NCBI GenBank assembly: GCA_021399435.1
Contig: JAJTUP010000064.1
Coordinates: 248,001-312,000, forward strand
Source: Diaporthe sp. PMI_573
Taxonomy: Eukaryota; Ascomycota; Sordariomycetes; Diaporthales; Diaporthaceae
Length of the DNA stretch: 64,000 nucleotides
Direction: 5' to 3'
The translations under genes and the position numbers were made by a program. Each line of letters begins with the position of its first letter. Positions within the stretch are counted from its first letter, which is position 1. Positions 32,638-41,792 of this stretch are shown here, piece by piece. The notes below the pieces were generated by a model. That model saw only the letters and a program-made list of their open reading frames with translations, searched no databases and was not told the DNA's origin.

Positions 32638-35600
32638 GTGGATATCAACATGCCGCAACTTGGTCCTCAAAGTACCTATCTCAGCCGTCACGAGGTTGAT
32701 AGTCTGAGTGTTATCGCAGTCAATCTGGATAGTCAAGTCATCCAGTTGAACTGTCAGCTCCTTGAGCAGTCGGCTCACAAAGAGAGATTCCTTAGCTGCC
32801 TGTGCTAGGGCTAGGAGCTCTGCTTCTGTTGTTGATGTTGTGACCGTGTCTTGTTTGCTGGCTCTCCATCCGATCAGTCCGTTGAACAGCTTGATGGTAT
32901 ATGCCTGCGAGCTCTTCCGATCAGTTGTGTTGTCGGCAAAAGAGGCATCGCTAGCAATGCTGAGACCGCCGGGCCCTCCGAAGGATAGGGCTAGGTTCTT
33001 TGTGTGTGTGAGGTAGTGGATGACGCGGTCAGCCGCTTCTTGGTGTATTTGACTTGGATTGGTGAGGAATCTGGCCAATCTGGAGATGGCAAAGGCTATG
33101 TCGGGTCGGGTGTTGACTGCGATATAGAGGATTGATCCGATCTTGCATTGGTATCGTTGAATTTCTGCTGGGGTTGCTAGCCCTGTTGCAGGCCGTAGCT
33201 CTAACTGAGTCATTGGTACTGTAGCTGTTCCTTTATTAGCTAGGTTTGCAATTTTCTCAATATAGGCTGCTTGGGATAGCCAGATCTTCCTCGCAGGTCG
33301 GTCCCGTTTGACTTCCATTCCAAGGAACCATTGTACGGGGTTGCCGCCTGTTAGTTTGTATCTCAATTGGAGTTGTCTGATCAGGTCCTTAGCTTTGTTT
33401 TCTTGTGTTTTCCTGTAGGCCAGAATGACATCATCGACATATACGAAGAAGAGGATTCCTTCTTTTCTGAAGCAGCAAGGCTCGTGTGGAACTGGTTTGT
33501 AGCTCAGCTCTAAGAGGGTTCTAGAAAGCTCCTTCTGCCACAGTAAGGGGGAGACTCTCAGTCCGTATAGCGCTTTGTTGAGCTTTAGGATAGTTCCTGC
33601 CTTCTTATAGCCTGGAGGCATCTGCATGAAGATGTCTTGATCAATTGGGGCATGTACGAATGCGTTGACCACATCGTATTGGACCATTTCTAGATCAAAT
33701 TTTGCTGCAATAGCTATCAAGGTCCGAAAGGACCTTCCGGCTAAGGTAGCTGCGTATGTGTCTTGCAGCTTCCCTTTTGCTTGTTGGTCTCCTCGCACCA
33801 CTAGCCGGGCCTTGCATTTCTGAAAGTAACCGTGTTTGTCTGTTTTATAGACGTACACCCACATACAGCCTAGGACCTGTTGATCAAATGCTCGAGGGTC
33901 CTTGGCTCGGATCTCAGTCCATGACCTCATTTCCTTATGGCTTTGAAGATGAATTTCTTCAGCCTTCTGGAAGAGGTTTTCCAATGGATGTCCTATGAGA
34001 TCTTGATGCTTCATTGGTGCCGGAGGTAATGCACTTCTATTCACTTTTACCCCTTGACGGATCTTTCGTTCTGTTGAGATTTGCATAGGAGATTTGGTTC
34101 CAGCTAGAAAAGCTGCTTGCCATGTGATAGTTCTGTTCCCTTGTTCTAACACATTTTGAGGTAATTGTGCGAGTAGGGCAGATGGCGGTGTATCTGGAGG
34201 CGTGAGGAAGTCTTCGTATTCTGCCCTCTTTGCCTGTGAGATTTCGTCAATCGCCACTATGAGATGGTTCGGTGTGAGTTCATCTTCTTCTTCAGGAAAA
34301 GCCACCTCAATAGAGTCTTCAGCTTCTGGCTGATCAATTGGTTCGTCTGGTTGGAGGGATGCAATTCGTGCGATTTCTTCCAAGTCTGCCTCTAAGAGGT
34401 CATCCTTGAAGTTTTCCCAGTCTCCGTTACAGCCCTCGTCTTCATTAAAAATGACGTCTCGGGTGCTGATTATCCGATTGATTGTCGGGATCCAGATCCT
34501 GTAGATATTCGAGGATCTATATCCAACTAGGAAGCCGATCCATCCTTTCGGTTTGAGCCGCATCTTGCGGTTGAGCTTTTGTTGTGCCTCAGGGGTCATG
34601 GCATAGGCTTTGCAACCAAATGCCCTTAGATGTGTTTGGTCAGGCTGTTTTACCGGTTGTGGAATTCCTCTGGCTCTGGCTATTGCAGTATGCAGTTGAT
34701 CGTATGGTGTTTTCCAGCCTGATTTGTAATTTGGCGTTCGGTTATATAGATAAACTCCTGTTTTGCCGATTTCTGGCCATAGCTGATGAGGGAGCTTAGA
34801 GCCTGTTCGCATGGCTCTTTCCTTATCTTTGATCACACCCCCTGAGCGTTCGGCGCCGCCGTTTTGGGCTTGGCTATACGGTGCCGAGGGCTCGATAACG
34901 ATAGCTCTGTTCCGTATGAAGTTTCCGACTTGTGGTTTGACCTCTGTGATCTCATTGTCGCATTCGATGACTCTGACCTTAATGTTATGTTGAACTTCTA
35001 GGTGTTCGAAGAAGGATTTGAAGACTGTGATAATAGCCTCTGTTGTCCGAGATGTGAGGTAATAATCCCAAATGTATCCCGTTGATCGGCAGGTAAGCAA
35101 CATCTGCGAGGTATAGCCACCTATCCCTTCTTCATAGTCATGGAAATCGACAGCGATGCGTTCGCCGGCTCTCTGGCCAGACTGCCTTGGAGCCCGTCTG
35201 ACTTGTCTCTTGATCTTTGATAGGCCACAGGCGTCACATTCGACTGTTGTTGGTCCTCGAATTCGCACCCCCTGAGATGCTGAGACGAGGTGTTCAAGAG
35301 CTTGCGGTCCCGGATGCCCTAGGCGGTTGTGCCAGCGGATGGCTTCTCCCGCTAAAGGAGCCCTCTTAGTGTGAGAGGTGAACTTGTGGGCTGCCCAAAC
35401 CGCCGGGGTCATCTCTGCCGGTTGGTATTCAATGACGTATTGACCGTATAGGTCCTTGATCGGGCAGGCGATTGTCTGATCGGAATGACGGAGGGTCGTT
35501 GGATCACGTCTGTTATCCCAATAGAGTCCTTTCTTCCGTAGCTGACGTAAGGAGACTAGAGTTGTGAGGAGTCGGGGACAGTAGGCTACATCTTCAAGCA

Positions 35601-35841
35601 ACAGGGCTCGAGTTCTTGTCAGCCTGACTATCATTGTTCCATATCCCAAAATTGGTAACTTTCGGTCACCTGACCAGATGAAGTCGCCTGGAAGGGCCGG
35701 CTGGAGATCAGCTAGTCGATTGGGGTCATTTGTGATTGAGATCGTCGTTCCGGGGTCTAGGATTTGAGATTTTCGTAAGGGATAGTTATCGCTTTGAACG
35801 GCAAATGCGGCGTTGACTTTAGCGATAAGCCGCCCATAGAG
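32635..35841 (-). CDS. pol: Copia Pol: protease, integrase, RT, RNase H (3'-truncated)
   Basis: The frame is the same as gag and opens right after the gag TGA. It begins with a protease-like ILDPGTTISIT, in which the usual D-S/T-G catalytic triplet reads D-P-G. Integrase follows with an HHCC finger (HNRLGHPG...CDACG) and DDE residues (IAVDFHDYEEG, VIECDNE, YSQAQNGGAERS). The RT has the Copia YVDD site (FFVYVDDVILAY), and RNase H shows SIASDASFADN and TSTTEAELLALAQA. The last residues are LRHVDIH then a stop formed at the repeat-X junction, so the C-terminal tail is lost. Apart from the junction and the protease triplet no lesions are seen. Confidence 0.9.
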   Translation of the reverse strand, partial: LYGRLIAKVNAAFAVQSDNYPLRKSQILDPGTTISITNDPNRLADLQPALPGDFIWSGDRKLPILGYGTMIVRLTRTRALLLEDVAYCPRLLTTLVSLRQLRKKGLYWDNRRDPTTLRHSDQTIACPIKDLYGQYVIEYQPAEMTPAVWAAHKFTSHTKRAPLAGEAIRWHNRLGHPGPQALEHLVSASQGVRIRGPTTVECDACGLSKIKRQVRRAPRQSGQRAGERIAVDFHDYEEGIGGYTSQMLLTCRSTGYIWDYYLTSRTTEAIITVFKSFFEHLEVQHNIKVRVIECDNEITEVKPQVGNFIRNRAIVIEPSAPYSQAQNGGAERSGGVIKDKERAMRTGSKLPHQLWPEIGKTGVYLYNRTPNYKSGWKTPYDQLHTAIARARGIPQPVKQPDQTHLRAFGCKAYAMTPEAQQKLNRKMRLKPKGWIGFLVGYRSSNIYRIWIPTINRIISTRDVIFNEDEGCNGDWENFKDDLLEADLEEIARIASLQPDEPIDQPEAEDSIEVAFPEEEDELTPNHLIVAIDEISQAKRAEYEDFLTPPDTPPSALLAQLPQNVLEQGNRTITWQAAFLAGTKSPMQISTERKIRQGVKVNRSALPPAPMKHQDLIGHPLENLFQKAEEIHLQSHKEMRSWTEIRAKDPRAFDQQVLGCMWVYVYKTDKHGYFQKCKARLVVRGDQQAKGKLQDTYAATLAGRSFRTLIAIAAKFDLEMVQYDVVNAFVHAPIDQDIFMQMPPGYKKAGTILKLNKALYGLRVSPLLWQKELSRTLLELSYKPVPHEPCCFRKEGILFFVYVDDVILAYRKTQENKAKDLIRQLQLRYKLTGGNPVQWFLGMEVKRDRPARKIWLSQAAYIEKIANLANKGTATVPMTQLELRPATGLATPAEIQRYQCKIGSILYIAVNTRPDIAFAISRLARFLTNPSQIHQEAADRVIHYLTHTKNLALSFGGPGGLSIASDASFADNTTDRKSSQAYTIKLFNGLIGWRASKQDTVTTSTTEAELLALAQAAKESLFVSRLLKELTVQLDDLTIQIDCDNTQTINLVTAEIGTLRTKLRHVDIH

Positions 35842-37122
35842 TCATTGGTCAGAGGTGTCTTCGATGGCTTGTTTTGGCGAGATCTTGGACTTCTTCTGAG
35901 TGAGAGCTTTCACTTGTGCCTGTAGGTCTAAGTCTTCTTCGAGGGCTTCCTTTACCTTTGTCTGAAATTTTTCTCGAGGCCTAAACCCTCTCCAAGCTAT
36001 GTTTGGAAAAACATAGAAGCATTTCTTAAGGACATGGGGTAGGCCGCATGCCGGGCATTTATCCTGTTCTTCAGGAGGCCTCTGGCGCTTCGTCCTTTGC
36101 CCTTCCTTCTTCAGAGAACGGTACTGACCTTCAATGATGCGAGCGTCCTCTGGTTCATCATCCTGGGGGTCCTCCCCAGCAAAGCTCGCAGAGAATGCAC
36201 CTTGGGAGAAATTTCCCGTGCGACCTGGGCCCCGTAAGGCCTCTGCATTTTTGAGCTTATTCCGGAAGGCGTTCGCTAGATCTCGATAGATAAGAGATTC
36301 ATCTTGGATCAGGTTTTGTTGGCTAATTTCATAGGCTGCCGTCCAGGCAGGGAGAAGGTGTGAAGAGACGTTAAGAAAGTCATATGCCCAGGAGCTGCAA
36401 AAGAGGGTCTCAGGGACCTTTTGTTGCTGTCCTTTAGCCAAGGCTTCCTCCCACTCTTCTAACCATTTGAGTGCTTGAGTTGCGGTCTTTGGAGGTGTTT
36501 TCATGAGGGTCAAGTATGTGTTTCGAGCATCTCGTGTTTCGTCTGCTTCCGACCTCCCGCACCGGGCACGGAGATTGTAGTGCCATTCGTAGATCGACTT
36601 GCGCGGCTGACAACAGGTCCGGATGTAACTAGGAGAGACAGTTCGGATAATCCAATCTTGGAGGGTTCTTAGAGACTTCCTCTGTCTTTCTGATGACTTT
36701 TCTTGAAGCTGATAGAAAGAGAGGTCCTGTTGGAAGCTCTTCTGACCTTGGTCAGTTAGGTCAGATAGAGACCATGTTCCATTGGTTGTCTCCTGTATTT
36801 CATCTGAATTGGTCCCTTCAGTCTCAGGTGTTTCTGATCGAATGGTCCGTTGTGCTGCTGTTGTCTTGGTGTATTTGCGTCTTCTGATATCTGGGAAGGC
36901 CGGTTCCTCTTCAAGGAAAATCTTTCTTTTGAGGTGCTGTTGCAGACCTAAAAGGTCAACCTGAAGAAGGAATTCGTGCTCCCAGTCCGGGAAGTCCCCA
37001 GGTTTTATAAGAGTGGCCGTAAGACCTTCTTTCTGGGATTTTCTATGCAGCATCATAGATAAGATAGAGGGATTCTCAAAGATATTAAAATGGGTTGAGG
37101 CAGTGAGACTCTTAATTGTCAA
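35842..37122 (-). CDS. gag: Copia Gag, 426 aa
   Basis: The protein starts MTIKSLTASTHFNIFENPS, contains the retrotransposon gag region (LRTLQDWIIRTVSPSYIRTC, ALKWLEEWEEALAKG) and ends with a zinc-knuckle-like CPACGLPHVLKKC about 60 residues before the stop. It ends in CAA-TGA-CTC; the next codons continue in frame into pol with no further stop for 1000 codons. Readthrough of this UGA, or a recent nonsense change in a single gag-pol frame, explains the layout. Confidence 0.85.
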   Translation of the reverse strand: MTIKSLTASTHFNIFENPSILSMMLHRKSQKEGLTATLIKPGDFPDWEHEFLLQVDLLGLQQHLKRKIFLEEEPAFPDIRRRKYTKTTAAQRTIRSETPETEGTNSDEIQETTNGTWSLSDLTDQGQKSFQQDLSFYQLQEKSSERQRKSLRTLQDWIIRTVSPSYIRTCCQPRKSIYEWHYNLRARCGRSEADETRDARNTYLTLMKTPPKTATQALKWLEEWEEALAKGQQQKVPETLFCSSWAYDFLNVSSHLLPAWTAAYEISQQNLIQDESLIYRDLANAFRNKLKNAEALRGPGRTGNFSQGAFSASFAGEDPQDDEPEDARIIEGQYRSLKKEGQRTKRQRPPEEQDKCPACGLPHVLKKCFYVFPNIAWRGFRPREKFQTKVKEALEEDLDLQAQVKALTQKKSKISPKQAIEDTSDQ

Positions 37123-37300
37123 ATATTAGGGTGAAAAATTGTATTTTCTGTATTGTCTTTTTGCCCCCTCTGTCTTGAGGTTTCAGGGCAAGCTTTATAT
37201 ACCCTTTCTCTTCTGTATAGAATCAGCTAGAAGCTGATTGCTAAGCCTCGTGGCAATAGGTGGCAATAGGTGGCAATAGGTGGCAACAGGTGGCAACTTT
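37115..37300 (-). repeat. Copia 5' LTR-like segment with 11-bp tandem repeats
   Basis: Upstream of gag on the minus strand are five tandem copies of an 11-bp TTGCCACCTAT-like unit (about 37,250-37,300), a GGGTATATAAAGC TATA box (about 37,195), and a pyrimidine/A-rich leader. This fits a Copia LTR promoter starting TGTTGCCACC. Exact ends cannot be fixed without the second LTR. Confidence 0.5.
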
Positions 37301-37720
37301 CGCCTCTGACGTATCTGACAAGATGGGTAGCTCCTTGATGGGGTCGCTGTCCAGGGGGGGATGGAACGAGGAGGCCGGCGTTAAGACGCTATAGGTTTGC
37401 AAGCTCAATTTCTGTTGCAGCACTCGTACCGTGATCGTCAGATCTTTTACCTGCCCATAGAGATTTGCCAGTGAGATTTCATCGGTGGCGGCTACCCTGT
37501 TTAGATTCTTGTCGACAGAAACCTCATTACTGGGTTTCGTCGGTGAATGCTGCTAGAAAGGCTGTGAGATCTGCCATGACTGCCTTATACCCCTTACTAT
37601 CCGGAGCGGAGTAACGCGAATCACTCGCCTACTCAGCCCGCCAGGCAAGGGTTTCCTGGATGGTGTGGGACACACCGTCGGATTCCTTTGACGAGACCAT
37701 CTCCCGCGGATCATATCTTC
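37301..37720 (-). pseudogene. Possible retroelement Gag leader remnant flanking the Copia insertion
   Basis: Minus-strand text MADLTAFLAAFTDETQ, then LANLYGQVKDLTITVRVLQQKL and SSFHPPLDSDPIKELP, resembles the start of a fungal LTR-retrotransposon Gag (coiled-coil, then a PPxP segment), interrupted by stops and by the Copia LTR. The match is by general pattern only. Confidence 0.25.
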
Positions 37721-37789
37721 CATGGAAAGCTAGAGATCGAACTCCGACTGCAGGGGACAGTTTAGCCAGACCCTCGACCATCTACTCGA

Positions 37790-38060
37790 GCTTTTTGTAG
37801 TGTCCGTGGGAATCAGTGTAAACTTCTTAAGCTTGTCATGATGTTTGAAAACATACTCTGCTGCCTTAGTATTAAGAGCAAAATTGTATGGGTTTCCGAG
37901 GATATTAAGCTCAGGGTCGAAGGTTCCACCCTGCTAGAAGTAGCGGACTTTCTTGTCGTGATTCTGAATCTCACTGAAGAGGTGGTCGTAGCTGAGTTTC
38001 TTAAGAGGAGACTAGCCTCCAAACTCCTCTATCTTCCTTCCTTTATCTTTATATAAGGTA
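37790..38060 (-). pseudogene. Possible nucleoside-hydrolase-like fragment
   Basis: The minus-strand text LSYDHLFSEIQNHDKKVRYF, then (after a likely intron acceptor or in-frame TAG) GGTFDPELNILGNPYNFALN and KAAEYVFKHHDKLKKFTLIP, resembles the PEFN...DPEAA..V....P.T.vPlD segment of inosine/uridine nucleoside hydrolase-type proteins. Only about 90 codons remain, with no N-terminal DxDxxxDD motif. Its domain identity is uncertain. Confidence 0.35.
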
Positions 38061-38539
38061 TTGCGCTCGGCCTGAATTAGAATTAAGATATTGGAATTTC
38101 AGTCAGATCGGAAGCGTTGGCCCCAAGCTGCGCAGGATTAATCAAATGTACGCCTCAAGGCTATAAGGTTATCCTTAAAATTTTATCCTTAATAACATAT
38201 TTCGATGTTTGTCTCATGTTCCACCCAGCGTCCGCCTACCCCAGCACTTTATTATTTTGGTAACGGCCATCCACACTGCACACTGCATGCACCATGTGTT
38301 ACTGAGTCGGGTCCCTGGGGAAGATTCCAAAGACGATTCGGCCACATTCTGGAAGATTTAAAATGGCAAGAAAACCTGATAGATCGCTTGGTCAATGCGA
38401 TTGAAATTGCGGACTCTCGCCAGCTTCGTGAAGATCTGTCCTCATGGAGAGAGCGCAGCCTCGACAAGAAACAGTCAGCCAGAGAGTTCCAAGCAATCCA
38501 ATCTTGTGAGGGGATGTGACGGTCTAAGAACTGTGTGCC

Positions 38540-38665
38540 TGAGGCATCAATATGCCCGCCGTGAACAAAACCAGCCCCTAACGGGAGGGAGGCCCTCTGG
38601 GGTGTGTCCCCCCGGGCGAAATAAAATCCATCCATCCACTAACGGGAGGGGTCGCACTAGAGAAC
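38540..38665 (+). mobile_element. Possible LINE 3' tail remnant
   Basis: Two TAACGGGAGGG copies surround a CCCTCTGGGGTGTGTCCCCCCGGG hairpin-prone segment and an AATAAAATCCATCCATCC tail. Short tandem tails after a 3' UTR are typical of non-LTR retrotransposons. No reverse transcriptase is nearby. Confidence 0.25.
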
Positions 38666-38770
38666 CCAGACAAGACATCATCACAATACACATAGTGACC
38701 ACCCCATCAATTGGACCATAATTACACGTCCCATCTGCATACCTTTCCCCTAACGCCGACCGATAACAAG

Positions 38771-40128
38771 ATGGCAATCACACGCAGAACAGTGGTACGG
38801 GTCGAAACTTCACGCGAAACCACCAACTCTAGGAGGGCGGCCGTCACCTTGTGCGTAAAGGCTGAGGTCGCACCCGAAATCCAGATGGCGAAGAGACTCG
38901 AGAGGATAGAAAAGAGAAAACGTATGAGAAAGGCCAGAGAGCTAGCCGGCCAACGCCTCCTACTGAAGCTGCCTCTAGGTGAGCGTCTCCCCGGCTCCCC
39001 CACCGCGTCGGCGACGGCGTAATCGCCCTATTTCGCCCGGCTTTCTGGCTCAACCGCCAAACGCTCATGCGCCTGCCAGAAATCCATACTATGATTTACA
39101 ACTATCTCTGGCCGGGCGCGCTCGTCCGGGACGTACACGTCTTCCGGGTCGAGCAGGCCTGGGGTTGCTGCAATTGGTGCTCGAGCCGGGCGCGTGAGCT
39201 GCCGACCAAAAGATCCGGAACCGTGCGGATATTGCCGTGGTCGCCCTCGGTCCTGATGCGGCTGTCGTCTGCGCACCGCGCCCACTGGCGCCCCATCTAC
39301 TACGGGAGCACGAGGCACCTGATCTGCCCGGGCCAGCTGGACGCTTACAAGGTCATCTTTTTCGACCAGCAGATAGCCAGGGACCGGGATGCCGACGGGC
39401 GTCCGGTGGCCCCCGTGTGCAGCGCGTCCGTCGTCTTGACCGCGGAAAACATTGCCCGCGCCTCGCTGCATGTGATTTACCAGGCCAGAGACTTGTTTCC
39501 CAACTTCTCGTATTACACCCCGATCCAAGAATGGAGCGACGAGGCGGCGGGCGCGAAGAACAGGATCAAGCGCTGTCAGAACATGATCCATAGGCTGGAG
39601 CGCTGGTACCGCCAAGGCTCGACACTGCTCCCTGGTGCTGGGAAGATAACGAGGCTGTTTCTCGATGACATGATGAACCTCTGGATCCACCCGAACCTGG
39701 GCTACCTGGCATCGTTTCTGGCCCTGGACTAAGACTTTCGCGACTCGCTCCATCAACTGCGGCGCGAGTCGCGCACTGGCATACACCTGCTCATCCTCCC
39801 CCGTGATCTTGGCGAGTTGAGAACGATGGTCATGCTGCATGACTCCAAGCGGAAGGACAATTTGAAGTGTCTCTTTAATGAAACGAATCATATCAGCTCC
39901 ATGAGCCATTCCACAAGAAGAATTGGCTGCCTATGCCAGTCTGATCTCGGCAGTCGTTACATCATGCAACCCCACCCATATGTCCTGCCTCGGGGACACA
40001 GCCTGTTGCCGTTGGAGTTTGGCATCGATGAGCAGGCGCTGCGCAGAACAACGCTCTGTGCCGTATATGTGCAGCTTGCGTCCCAGGAAGGCGAAGAGTC
40101 CTGCATTCGGCTCGAGAGCGCGAGCTAG
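38771..40128 (+). pseudogene. F-box/2EXR-like gene with one in-frame premature stop
   Basis: Exon 1 (38771-38978) and exon 2 (from 39080) join over a 101-nt GTGAGC...CAG intron to give LLLKLPLEIHTMIYNYLWPG, an F-box- or 2EXR-like start after a basic N-terminus (KRLERIEKRKRMRKARE). The frame reaches TAA at 39730-39732 (286 aa), but the same frame stays open and protein-like afterwards (DFRDSLHQLRRESRTGIHLL, EFGIDEQALRRTTLCAVYVQ) to 40128. One CAA-to-TAA change would explain it. The shortened protein may still be made. The long minus-strand frame over this gene is a GC-driven shadow. The intact form would be about 418 residues. Confidence 0.6.
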
Positions 40129-40382
40129 GGTAGTAGTGGCTTACGGTGTAAATCAACGTGAAAATTAGAAGGGGGAAGAGTGGACGCCTTGTTGAAGGAC
40201 TCGAATCGTGAGTCAACAATTATCATGATGTGGCGGTTGAATCCCCCTGGTGGGATCAGGTTTTGGAGCCGTCCGAGCAGCGCCGAAGATGCTGTGTGTC
40301 TTGTGGAGAAGGGACTTGCTTTCTGTACCTAGATACTGAATATTGTTCCCCATGACAAGGTTTTTGTTCGACCGGTGCACGC

Positions 40383-40775
40383 ATGGATCGCATTGAGGCT
40401 GGCAACAGGAGACGTGGCTGGATCCGTAAGGAGTATCGTATAGAGGGGGCTAGTTGCAGTAATTGTGTGGTATCGTTGTGTTGCCACTGCTGTGCTATAA
40501 TCCAACAGAAGAAAGTAAAGGCTCGGACTTCAAGCATCATGCATGAGTCTCTTGTCTTCTCAAGCATACCTTTACAAGGTGAAGCAAAGGAACGCACAAT
40601 TAACATGGTGTTTGCAGATCGAAACAGGATATCAAGAGCAGCCCGAAATGCGCATATAGGGAAATTAAGGGGCTCAGTTTATTGTGGATACCGGCTGCCT
40701 TGCGATGGGAGAACTGTCGGCGCTTTTGGCGTAGGAAACCTGGACTCTGGATCTTGGCTCCCTATCTTTGAATGA
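40383..40775 (+). pseudogene. PLAC8-family C-terminal fragment
   Basis: The start of this frame, GWIRKEYRIEGASCSNCVVS then LCCHCCAIIQQKKVKAR, matches the second half of the PLAC8 domain (R..I.GS.C.DC..s.CC.pCaLvQ..rEv..R). PLAC8 proteins are small Cys-rich membrane proteins linked to metal or cell-size control. The first CCxxxxCPC half is not found in frame upstream, although a CCVSCGE-like relic lies just before it. The remaining residues have no known pattern. A remnant is more likely than a working gene. Confidence 0.5.
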
Positions 40776-41033
40776 AATGTCCTATCTATTAAGAACGAAC
40801 AACCAAGCATGTAGAGCGACCGCTCTGCTGTATCCCTCAAGACGGGCTTAAAGGCACTCCAGAGCGATAGCATATCTCATGTCTCTTTCTATATTCTTCT
40901 CACTGTGTCACGTTCACAGCTATGGGGTAGAGGGTTAGACTTCGGTTCCGAGGGCAAACTGGTAGACCTCAGCGTTCCTGTACGTAAAAAAAGTGCGCGG
41001 GCAGGTGGTATGCGCGGCTGACCGGTGAACCAC

Positions 41034-41184
41034 GTTCTATATTCCGTTACTCAGCTAAGTTCCGATTTTCTCAATGCGTCGTAACATCGAAACATATTCT
41101 TACGTCGTGCTATATATTTTTCAAAAGCGAGGTTACCATGAAATCCATATTCGCCAATGTCCTCCTCTTCTTAGCCATTACTGT
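41034..41184 (+). promoter_or_regulatory. Shared promoter plus signal-peptide block, copy 1
   Basis: About 150 bases including ~105 bp of promoter, the ATG and 15-16 codons match 52860-52713 (minus strand) at over 90% identity. A TATATATTTT element lies about 25 bp upstream of the start codon in both. Confidence 0.9.
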
Positions 41185-41446
41185 CAACCCCATCGGAATC
41201 ATGTCTTCACCCACAGCTGCCAGCCCAAGTGACGTGCGCTGCTCCGTCGCTGCGCCACAAGTAAACGCTACAAGTGACGAGACTCGCAACAGTCTCGTCT
41301 CAACAAACTCCATAGTGGCCGTCAAGCCTATCATCACCACTGGCCTGAACGCAATGAGCACCGACTGCAAAAAGACGACAATGCTTGACGCCAACGACCT
41401 AGAGCCGGGCGACTGGTTCCACCGAGCCAACTCTGCAGATTGTTAG
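41138..41446 (+). CDS. Small secreted protein, 102 aa, shared leader
   Basis: The protein starts with the signal peptide MKSIFANVLLFLAITV, identical to that of the gene at 52759. The mature part is Ser/Thr/Asn-rich with three cysteines and no recognised fold, ending HRANSADC. No Kex2 dibasic site comparable to that in the other gene is seen. It may be a small effector-like protein or a decayed relative whose mature part was replaced. Composition is plausible but unremarkable, so the coding call rests mostly on the conserved leader. Confidence 0.5.
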   Translation: MKSIFANVLLFLAITVNPIGIMSSPTAASPSDVRCSVAAPQVNATSDETRNSLVSTNSIVAVKPIITTGLNAMSTDCKKTTMLDANDLEPGDWFHRANSADC

Positions 41447-41584
41447 ATCTTGCTTTCCTTTTCATCCACTGATAACTCTTGGTATCTATTCATATTCTTG
41501 CTTACCAGCTAGGATTGTTGTACGGCTGTTTTTCACTGACTGCTCGCTCTCACTACTTACGAACGCAGCCGTACGTCAATCGCC

Positions 41585-41792
41585 CAGGCGTGCCGCGAAA
41601 CTACAGACCGGCGTGCGGAGGTTTCCGTCGGTTGAGTCATCCAGGCAAAGTGCAATTTGAGGCATCAACTCCCACAGGTGATCGTTGATAGCCTCCTTTG
41701 CCTGCCTGCAGTGGCTGGCGGGAGACTGAGCCAACCGGAGCTGCCTATGACTCGTCCGATCAGGTCAGCCTGGCCATACGCGCTGCCACGTC
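41585..41792 (+). repeat. Repeat Y, copy 1, interrupted by hAT-2
   Basis: It shares blocks such as GTGCGGAGGTTTCCGTCGG and AAAGTGCAATTTGAGGCATC with 47994-48227 in the same orientation. The hAT-2 target duplication GCCACGTC is its last eight bases, so the transposon landed inside Y. Confidence 0.85.

Larger units (their letters stand above)
32635..37300 (-). mobile_element. Ty1/Copia retrotransposon, 3' end and 3' LTR missing
   Basis: The Copia order (gag, protease, integrase, RT, RNase H) lies on the minus strand downstream of a 5' LTR-like segment. Pol stops at the conserved LRHVDIH motif, where relatives carry about 40 more residues before the 3' LTR; repeat X begins there instead. No copy of the 5' LTR-like sequence is found at that end. 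Confidence 0.85.

Noticed and set aside
39028..39909. 293-codon minus-strand open frame over the F-box-like gene
   Set aside because: GC-rich antisense shadow; the plus strand has a better-supported spliced gene with coherent text.
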